DNA of 64,000 bases. Origin: Polytrichum commune. Lineage: Eukaryota > Streptophyta > Polytrichopsida > Polytrichales > Polytrichaceae. The stretch is taken from the NCBI GenBank assembly GCA_950295325.1, contig OX485806.1, positions 20,462,001-20,526,000 of the forward strand. Reading direction: 5' to 3'. The notes beneath the pieces were generated by a model. The model did no database searches. It saw nothing but the letters and a program-made list of their open reading frames with translations, and was not told where the DNA came from. A program made the position numbers and the translations under genes. This document shows positions 57,201 to 64,000 of the stretch, piece after piece (position 1 is the first letter of the stretch; every line of letters begins with the position of its first letter).

Positions 57201-57449
57201 AAAAAAATAACCAAGGCAGAAGTACATAGAAAAGGTAAGGTGCTACATTCATAGATCCCTCTTTACTGTTACAAAAGAGATCAACAATCATCACATGCAC
57301 GACCTAACCTTTTTTGAAGGATTCAATGAAAGTACTTTCGTTAAGATCGCTTGAGTTGTTGTGCAGAATGCGACAAGAAGTGCAACCGATAAAAAACAAA
57401 AATTGCACAGTAGATAGATTGCAGCTAAGAAATCACCTGAATTCGCCAT
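51290..57449 (-). CDS. FAHD2: FAHD2-like fumarylacetoacetate hydrolase family protein, 319 aa
   Basis: A FAH-superfamily metal-dependent hydrolase or decarboxylase acting on small keto or hydroxy acids; the plant substrate is not settled. Ten exons on minus: 57449-57437, 56386-56308, 55768-55673, 55516-55300, 54457-54358, 53871-53802, 53677-53623, 52998-52879, 52345-52237 and 51390-51290. Every junction is GT-AG and in phase; the total is 960 bases, 319 residues plus TGA. The start ATGGCG has good plant context. The lid motif [12 protein letters not shown] (H115, E118) and the metal-site residues E167, E169 (DYEAEL) and D198 (LNDVT) are present, as are [13 protein letters not shown] and TGTPSGVG (282-289). 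These, with the C-terminal PPRHLKPGD block, place it nearest FAHD2. Introns hold three family C MITEs and two family B arms. It appears intact and functional. The least certain junction is the start of exon 4 (TCAAG|A). Confidence 0.94.
51510..51800 (-). repeat. Family B repeat arm (in last intron of FAHD2-like gene)
   Basis: Inverse of the family B block: AGTCCAATCTCTTTTAAACA, GGTGTCCGTTCTTAGATCCA, with AGTACGAGATGATTAG upstream, which recurs at about 58037. Confidence 0.65.
52500..52805. mobile_element. Foldback MITE family C, copy 3 (intron)
   Basis: Lies between exons 8 and 9 of the FAHD2-like gene. Core: GTCAAACTCATTTTGGCATG, GGTGCTAAAATGAGCTTGGC; right end GGGACCAACTCCTGATGAAA. Boundaries are approximate. 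Confidence 0.72.
53130..53455. mobile_element. Foldback MITE family C, copy 4 (intron)
   Basis: Lies between exons 7 and 8. Left GACTTTGGTCAGGAGTTGGT is mirrored by GGACCAACTCCAACGAAAAT at the right. The core AAACTCATTTTGGGATGCCA / GCTAAAATGAGTTTGGCCCT is nearly palindromic. Confidence 0.78.
53970..54190 (+). repeat. Family B repeat arm (intron 5)
   Basis: TCTATTCTTAAGCACCCAAA, GACACATGTCACAATGAGAG, TTCTAGGTTCAATAAATAGC and CACAATTGGGAGGGCCTATG follow the family B order. Confidence 0.65.
54615..54885. mobile_element. Foldback MITE family C, copy 5 (intron)
   Basis: Lies between exons 4 and 5. Contains TTTTGATCGGGAGTTGGTTG, TGTATACAACACCTTCCATT and TTGAGGGTCAAACTCAAAGT. It is shorter on the right side than the other copies. 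Confidence 0.68.
55935..56165 (+). repeat. Family B repeat arm (intron 2)
   Basis: GGAATGGACCAAAAAGACAT, AACTGTTTTAAGTTCAATAG and ATAACTGGGAGGGCCTACGT match the copy at 53970-54190 in order and orientation. Confidence 0.68.
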
Positions 57450-58901
57450 GGGAGTGTCCAACTGGAGATCCTCTTGAGCAGTTTGTGGAATTGCAGACGA
57501 GGGAGAGAGCAGATTAGGAATCAGACTTGGAAGAATCGAAGAGTTTATGTAAAACTTGAACTTAGAGATCACAAATTTGGCATGAAATTGTCACTTAGCT
57601 ACTGAAGTGATGCTATTGAATGTCACCAAACATGATGGACTTTGACGCACGGTAAAGGGGCAAGAGGAATGAAGAGAAAACAAAGTTGGCTGCGGACTAA
57701 GTTAGTGATGAAAAGGGGCCTGTCTTAACACCTAATTCGAGTACTTCTCTTAATTATTGGACATCTCTTTGAGTGAGGAAAGGGAATTATCGCACACGAC
57801 CATACCTCTCATTTATCCAACATGAAATCTAAATTGAAATAGTATGCATTCCGGAGGTTACAATTTTTTGAATTCACTTGACACCAGAATTAGTTTCAAA
57901 GACTCCAAATTAAGTTTGTCTTAGACGAAGATATGTTAAATGTTATTAAGATAGATGTGTGTTATTCAAATGTTTTTTTCTTTGCTCCCACTTCTCATAG
58001 GATATGAAACATGCAATTAATTTAGTGCGAGATGATTAGCAAATCCAAGTCATGCACATGGTTATTTGCCTCATGATTTTCAAGGCTCGTATGAATGTCT
58101 TATTTCATTATCAAAGTGATGATTCTTGTGCTCATTAAGTGATCATATGGGTCCCCCCCAAATCATGTTGACTATTGAGCCTAGAACAATTAATATATTC
58201 TAAACATGCAATCCAATCTTTTCTAAACACATGTCTTTTTGATGTCCGTGGTTAGATTCACACCTAACGACATATTACTCAAGTATAGTGTCCAAATTAT
58301 TGCTATGTTCGATTTATGTCTATCATATGGGAATTGCGTGGTCATAACACAAGTTGGTTCTCTTCCACAATATGGCTTTAACATCTATGAATGTGGATTC
58401 GGCATTTAATAGTTTCAAAGATAATAAACAATACATTAGAAGAGAACTGCACCATTTATAAGATTGACTCGATGGGATCGTCTTTCTGATATTGCTATAC
58501 ATGTTGATATGAAGAAGGGGAAACATACAATTCACCACACACGAGATGAATGAAGTGGAGGACGATGCAATTAAAAGCCTTAGGCCAAAAACCACTCATG
58601 TGATGAACAAGGTAACCAGGTTTGGGGGTGACACATGATGAGCTTCTTAGATCAACTCATGCAATGACAAAGGGTAAGTCACCAAACTAGATGTGGTGGT
58701 TATCAAAAAAATTATGAAGTCACTGCATGTAATAGGAGATTACTTCTTCATGGTGATTAAAGAAGCGAGAATTGTGGGTGAAACCCTTGTTACGTGACAA
58801 AATGCCTTGTTATCCTTTTACACAAACATGCCAAACTATATAAACTTGAGAGTTGGAGGCCAACCACACACTCAACTCTAACTATAAATTCTTTGCTAAG
58901 G
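57450..58901. other. No gene recognised; one inverted family B copy
   Basis: The first few hundred bases are the expected promoter and leader side of the FAHD2-like gene. 57970-58280 is a family B copy in inverse orientation (CCACTTCTCATAGGATATGA ... CCAATCTTTTCTAAACACAT). The remainder carries short frames only. Confidence 0.5.
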
Positions 58902-58931
58902 CTCTCTCTCTCTCTCTCCCTCTCTCTCTCT
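58902..58931 (+). repeat. CT microsatellite
   Basis: About fifteen CT units with a single CCC interruption. On the opposite strand it is a GA tract. Confidence 0.9.
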
Positions 58932-58979
58932 TTGTAAAATTTGTTACATTAACACATATAACATGATGTCATAGGAGTT

Positions 58980-59400
58980 CATGGATTGAGCTATTGCCTT
59001 CCTTGGGATTTGTGAGAACTTCCTTTACATGATTAAGCTTATTTATTAAGATAATGAAGCAATGGTCAACATCATTGGCCAACCTTCAAAAACCTTCCTC
59101 ATTAAGAAAAGAGTGCATCAAGGATGCCTTTAGGCACCCTATCTCTTCTTCATTGTTGGAAAATCCTTAATCACATGGTTAAGAAAGTTAAAAGAGCTCA
59201 AAGGAGTAATGTCACCAACTAATGCCTCTTAGCAAATCATTGTGCATTATTTAGATGATATGGCATTTATAGTGGAGTGTAACAAAGTGGCAATTTACTG
59301 CTTGATAAGCATTTAAAAAAAAATAACAAGGCCTTTCATCTTGTCATCAATTGGAACAAGTCAACAACATGCTAACATATTGGGACATGTCATTAAGAGA
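58980..59400 (+). mobile_element. LINE reverse-transcriptase fragment
   Basis: The plus frame near 59055-59340 reads DNEAMVNIIGQPSKTFLIKK, RVHQGC, a stop, APYLFFIVGKSLITWL, then IIVHYLDDMAFIVECNKV and FHLVINWNKS. YLDD stands where the catalytic YADD is expected. The order is that of plant LINE reverse transcriptase. Stops and the lack of both ends show a dead fragment. Confidence 0.82.
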
Positions 59401-59954
59401 AAATTTTGTCCCTAGCTACCAACTGTTTCGATTGTAACTAGCATGTGTGGTGGTCATTTTGCCACAAAATGAGTTTGTGGTTTCAACCAATTGTGGTCAA
59501 CTTGGACACATTGTAATGGACGGTTGTTAGGGACAAAATGCCATGTCATTTTATTCCATGGCATGGCTACATTCATTGTTTCATTTGGATTCTTGGATCG
59601 TTATTTTTATTTTTATTTTTATTTTTTTGGAGGAGGAGGTGTCCAGCCTATTACCGTTGGTAGCCGACCACTTCCAAGTTTGCCCCAACCTACTCTACAC
59701 ACATGCACATCGAGTTTTTGGATGAGTCAGGTGGTGACTATTGGCATGTCATTTCTTTCGCGAAGAGGGTAATTTGTTCCAACTGGCTACCAACTACAAA
59801 TCACTTGGGTGGCTAGCTAATGGTGGCACTCAAGCACAAAGTTTGGCTACTGCTGGTGGTTCTTGGGTGGTTTCCTACCGTGTGTCGAGCTCCCATTTGG
59901 AGACATTGTTGACTATCAGAGCCACATCAACAAGTGCTTTGGCTACCACCGGTA

Positions 59955-60342
59955 AGGTAGGGGTGGCAATTTCCATCCAAATTTCAGATGTGCCTAGTTG
60001 GGATGCTGAAACTTTTTTTTTTATATAAATTTTGAGCGCTCCACAAAGTTGGTGCAAGAGCAACTATGAAAAAATCAAAATTTTCCAACATGTTTATGAT
60101 TTCCTACAATTTTTTAAAGGAAACCTTGTAGAGTGACCAACACTCGCACATAGGGTACGTGGTATATCCACAAGGTGGATTTCTAAAACCGACCGCTGGC
60201 AGCCAATGAAATGTTGGCAGCGATGTGAACGGTAAAAGCACCTTGATAGGTGCTTTTGTAAACCCAAGTAAAAGCACCTAGATAGGTGCTTCCGACATAG
60301 GGGTCGACTTTAGGACCCGCACGGAAATTGCCACCCCTACCT
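59955..60342. mobile_element. MITE with 20-bp perfect terminal repeats
   Basis: AGGTAGGGGTGGCAATTTCC opens the element and its exact inverse closes it, with TA directly outside both ends (TAA on the left, TTA on the right). It could be a TA-targeting (Tc1/mariner) or Harbinger-type MITE. The TAGGGGTGGCAA part also recalls hAT ends, but no 8-bp duplication is present. The interior has AAAGCACCT(T/A)GATAGGTGCTT twice (about 60236 and 60272). Confidence 0.75.
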
Positions 60343-60479
60343 TAGGTTGTTGTTTGGTTGGCAATTTTGCGTGCAACTAGGTCCAACCACGATAAGGTGT
60401 ACCAAAATCATGTCACATGTCATTTTTTTTTCATAGTCCTACCTTATCATGATTGGACCCAACTACAAATTGGCTTTGT

Positions 60480-60850
60480 GGTAGGTTGCTTGCGCCATGT
60501 CATTGGGATAGTCGGCAACCACCAATAGCTCTTCAAGGGTTTGCCATTGTGTGTGCAACTACCAATTTACATTTGGTGGGTTATAAGAGCCAAGTCATCG
60601 AGATGGTTGGCTACCATCAAATGGCTCGTCAACTAGTTCACTATTGTGTGGGCAGCTACCATTTGGTGGGTTGCCAACACCACGTCGTCAAAACGGTCGA
60701 CTATCACCGGTAACTTTTCAAAAGGTTTGCTATTGTGCAAACGGCTACCAACTTGCATTATGGTGGACTCCCAATGCCATGTCATCTAAATGGTTAGCTA
60801 TCACCGGTAGCTCTTCATATTGTTTGTTAGCATGCAGGTGGGCTACCCTG
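60480..60850 (+). repeat. Tandem array, about 90-100 bp unit, about four units
   Basis: Blocks like TGGTTGGCTACCATC(A)..(T)GGCTC, CTATTGTGTG..C..CTACCA and TGGTGGGTTGCCAACACCA start again near 60503, 60599, 60688 and 60787. The units are diverged. Confidence 0.65.
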
Positions 60851-60868
60851 CAAGTGCCACATTGGTAA

Positions 60869-61285
60869 GAGCGTCCCCACCAGACCGGGTACACGCCAAA
60901 TAGAGTATATAATATTTTATACCTTTGGGGAGCCCTCCATCTTGGGCGGGGCAGCTCATCTTGAGTCAGAGCCCACCAAAGCCTAGGCATACCCCCGGTA
61001 TAATTAGGAAGCAATCAATAAGACAACGACAACTATTATCTGACATGGGATAAAGTAGGATATCGGAGTATCTGATATTAAAGTAATCTCTTGGCGGGCC
61101 GGAGGAGGGTCGCCATATGAACCATTTATGGCGGGGGAAGGCCTTTACTATACCCGGGCCGGTTCTAAATTATGCCGGACCGGACATTGGTGGGGCTCAA
61201 TTTATGCCAGTACCGCCACCTAAGAACCCGGGATGCCCCATTTTTGGCGTTGGCATGCCCTATGCCCGGTCTGGTGGGGACGCCC
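60869..61285. mobile_element. Harbinger/Tourist-type MITE, 417 bp, TSD TAA
   Basis: GAGCGTCCCCACCAGACCGG at the left is mirrored by CCGGTCTGGTGGGGACGCCC at the right (first bases GAG versus GGG). TAA duplicates flank at 60866-60868 and 61286-61288. It is noncoding. Confidence 0.9.
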
Positions 61286-61305
61286 TAAGAGTACCTTGAT
61301 CACTA

Positions 61306-61859
61306 CTCCCTCCGTTTCATATCAAAAGTTACGTTTCACTAAATATGTGGGATTAAGGTCATTTTTTGCATTTTTAGCACGAAATTGTGTGCATTGTATA
61401 GCTCTCACTAAGCACTTTCCGGTGAGCTAGGGGTGTCCAAAAAAAAATCTTTTTTTTTTTACGCCAATTTCATTGGAAGCCCGTCATTTTGGGCGGATGG
61501 CACCGAAGCTCATTTGCTAATGAGTAGTGAGGTTGAGACTCGTGCTCCTTAAGGTTTGTGTTTAGTTAGGAATGCTCGTGAATTTGTTGAAGGCAACACG
61601 CCCGTTCATCACCATTGACGAATGATACACATAAAACCGTGTTGATGTTTGGGTTTAGGTTGAGTTCAAATATCAATTGTTAAATAAGTGTAAATTGTTA
61701 GTTGATTGACTTGGTAGTTCATCAGCAACAACATTTACATTGTTTATAGCAACATTCCAATTTGTTTGACGAAGTTTGAAAGAAATTTCACCAAACGTAT
61801 CTTTTGTTTTGTAACGCAAATTATGTCCAAACGTAACTTTTGATATGAAACGGAGGGAG
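61306..61859. mobile_element. Stowaway-type MITE, 554 bp, TSD TA, 31-bp TIR
   Basis: 61306-61336 starts CTCCCTCCGTTTCATATCAA and is an exact inverse match of 61829-61859. TA stands on both sides. CTCCCTCCGT is the signature end of Stowaway MITEs in plants (Tc1/mariner). No coding capacity. Confidence 0.92.
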
Positions 61860-64000
61860 TATATTCGTTAATTTGAGACTAGCTTTCTCTTGTCTCAAAT
61901 TAATATATGGACCACAACAACATGGTCTAATGTTTGGGTCGTCCTATCTAAACCACCTTGATATGAGTTCTTAATTGGGTTCTTGATATGAACACCCGCT
62001 TCAAAGTATTTGCATCTTACAACATTCTCCAATATCTGTGTGATTTTATCCATGTTCTTATATTTGTAATTGTCTCAAAATGCCGAAAAAGTCCCAAATT
62101 AACGAATATAGTGAAACAAGTTGTTTGATACCTTCCAATGGAAATGGGCACAATAAGAGGAACTTTCAAAGCAACTCAGAACAACCTTTGGGTATACCCT
62201 TGAAGTTCAAGATGTGAAGGACTCCCTCACCAACTACATCAAGATTTTATATATATATATATTCTCGAGTACTAAACACCTCTCCATGTTGGACATAATT
62301 TGATTGTTAACCATGTCTAGATTTTTCCACCATTTGGTACTTTGTGGTTGTATGAGTGGCTCTTGGGACATTATGACTAGAAGAAAACTTCTCCATTATA
62401 ACTCTCCATTGCAACTTGGCCACTACGACTCAATAGCATAATAATGCATAAAACAATCATTCCAGTTGTCAACCAGAGGGTTTCGGTTGCTAATTGTCCA
62501 AAACCCGCAACCAACAACCTTTGGTTGACAACCAAAATGATATATTTATACATTCTTTTGCCACAAGTCACAATGGCCAAGTTGCAAAAGATGGTTGTAA
62601 TAGACAAGTTTTCTTCTAGTGTATTAAAACTATTCATGATTTTTGCATGACTAATATATGGGGAGGACAACTAGCCCAAACTAGAACAAGAGTGGTATGG
62701 ATCACTTGTTGCACCAAGTTGAAGCATGGGGGGTCTTAGTCTGATTGACCAAGAGGAAACCACAAAGAGCTTCCTTATGAAGTGAATTGTCAAAGCCCTT
62801 GATGGTGGGATGTCCAACCTGACTCTGGAGTGCTCAACCATATCATAGCCCATAGGAACACATAATGAGTTTGACCCTAGTGAATGTTTATCATGAAAAT
62901 CATCCCCACCCAAGGCCCTACCATTTGGAAGAGAATTGACAAGGCATGGAATAACATATCAGAGTTTGGGATTGACATCCCTCCCTCTCACGGGTTCCAC
63001 GTGTTCTCCCTAAAAATATGATGAAGTGAAGTCATCAAAGGATTTGAACACAGGTTCTTGAAAACTAGAGCAACCCAACGCCTTTAAAATGGGCTCGGTA
63101 CCAATTGTGACCTTTGGGATTTCAATCACAATTAGCGCATGACCACCGAGGAGATTCCTTGCAAGTTCTACGTTGAATACTAGGGAGCCATCATCACTCT
63201 TTTGAAGTTTAATAGTCACTCACACATGTCATTCCCGTGTCATTTAGAATTCCAATGAAGATTGACCCCCTTATACTTCATTCTAGAGAAAAATACACAT
63301 GCCAACCTGACACAATGCATTACGGTGCAAAATCCACCTACCACGTATCCTCAAGGCTAGTTTTTGCTAGAACTTACATATGACCGGAAACCCCTCATGG
63401 GGCCTTGGGTAGGTGGCTTACCCTATAAAATGGTGCTTAACCTTGGGATGGTGCTAAAACTTGTATTCCACCCAAACACCAACACCCGAAAACCCCACAC
63501 AATAAATACACAATGATTCTAAGATTGTCCACCACCTTAACATCATGCTCCCGTATTAGTCTTAGATCATCCACCAATAAACCTCTGAACCCTTGTAACT
63601 TCTGCATGAAACTTTCAGTGAAGACATAGTATGATGCATCGGAACTCCCTGTCAATCGTCAACGAGATGATTCATTTAAAACTTCTCGATATAACAAGAG
63701 TCTCTACTATGCTCAGCACTCAAAGTGGCTGCTTTATCACCACCGTTTACGATTTTACCTAGTTTATTACACACAAGCCCATGTACCCATATAATTAAGC
63801 CAATCAATTTTTTGAGCTTTGCAACATGCAGATCTCATCAGCAGCTTTGGACTCGAGACTCGCCTGATTGTCAGTTCATGCATGTGTGTGCAGCTGGCCC
63901 ACTCATGGAGTCGGCCCAGCACATCAATGACTTGGTCCCGGCTTTTCTTTTCTTTTCACTGCCATATCTGGTGGAGATCGCGGCAGGCTCTTCATTTGTT
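61860..64000. other. Mostly unassigned; scattered coding-like frames on minus
   Basis: Minus-strand frames at 62671-62913, 63010-63219 and 63437-63655 succeed one another and have protein-like composition (for example SDDGSLVFNVELARNLLGG). They could be remnants of one decayed frame, perhaps a retroelement, but I recognise no family. A TA microsatellite lies at about 62249-62262. Confidence 0.35.

Noticed and set aside
63010-63655. Gag-like or retroviral protein on minus
   Set aside because: Protein-like frames are present, but I cannot match them to any family, and no LTR, primer site or protease motif was found.
1-64000. CRISPR array, operon or prokaryotic features
   Set aside because: No regularly spaced identical repeats. 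The GT-AG introns, plant MITEs and LINEs show eukaryotic nuclear DNA.

Overview
The window reads as land-plant nuclear DNA. It is AT-rich and gene-poor, with short exons, GT-AG introns of a few hundred to about 1,700 bases, and many LINE, hAT, Harbinger-like, Stowaway-like and foldback repeats. One gene encodes a homologue of basal body-orientation factor 1 (BBOF1), a protein of motile cilia and flagella. That points to a plant with flagellate sperm: a fern, lycophyte or bryophyte, or less likely a cycad or Ginkgo. The exact lineage cannot be read from the sequence.

Layout. 1-12 kb is transposon territory. A LINE 3' end lies at 1-510 (+). A second, 5'-truncated LINE runs on the minus strand from about 11.34 to 3.12 kb and is split by a complete hAT transposon (4055-9484) with 17-bp terminal inverted repeats, a perfect 8-bp target duplication and an apparently intact three-exon transposase of 806 residues. 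12.98-14.26 kb is a foldback repeat (family A) with two nested hairpins. 16.3-17.2 kb holds a broken Tc1/IS630-type transposase. 17.6-20 kb and 23.3-24.3 kb hold a second dispersed repeat (family B). At 21.58-22.36 kb (-) lies a decayed copy of a plant CUE-domain coiled-coil protein gene, split by a 390-bp Harbinger-type MITE with a TCA duplication. A tRNA-Gly(TCC) gene sits at 25.63 kb.

Three host protein genes are supported. BBOF1-like (29.9-38.2 kb, +) has ten recognisable exons. A two-exon gene for a SigF/NTF2-like small protein lies at 47.2-48.9 kb (-). A ten-exon FAHD2-like fumarylacetoacetate hydrolase family gene (51.3-57.4 kb, -) has an intact 319-residue frame in which every splice phase matches. 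The last two genes share a foldback MITE family (family C, five copies between 47.5 and 54.9 kb), mostly inside introns.

38.2-47.2 kb has no gene I recognise but holds several tandem repeats and a MITE-like element. 59-62 kb holds a LINE reverse transcriptase fragment, a tandem array and three complete MITEs in a row. The rest is unassigned. The three host genes have unrelated jobs (cilium or flagellum, unknown NTF2-like, small-molecule hydrolase) and form no operon-like or pathway unit. No wholly new system is evident. The most unusual items are the BBOF1 gene, the intact hAT element with a 23-bp direct repeat at its first intron junctions, and the MITE-split CUE pseudogene.
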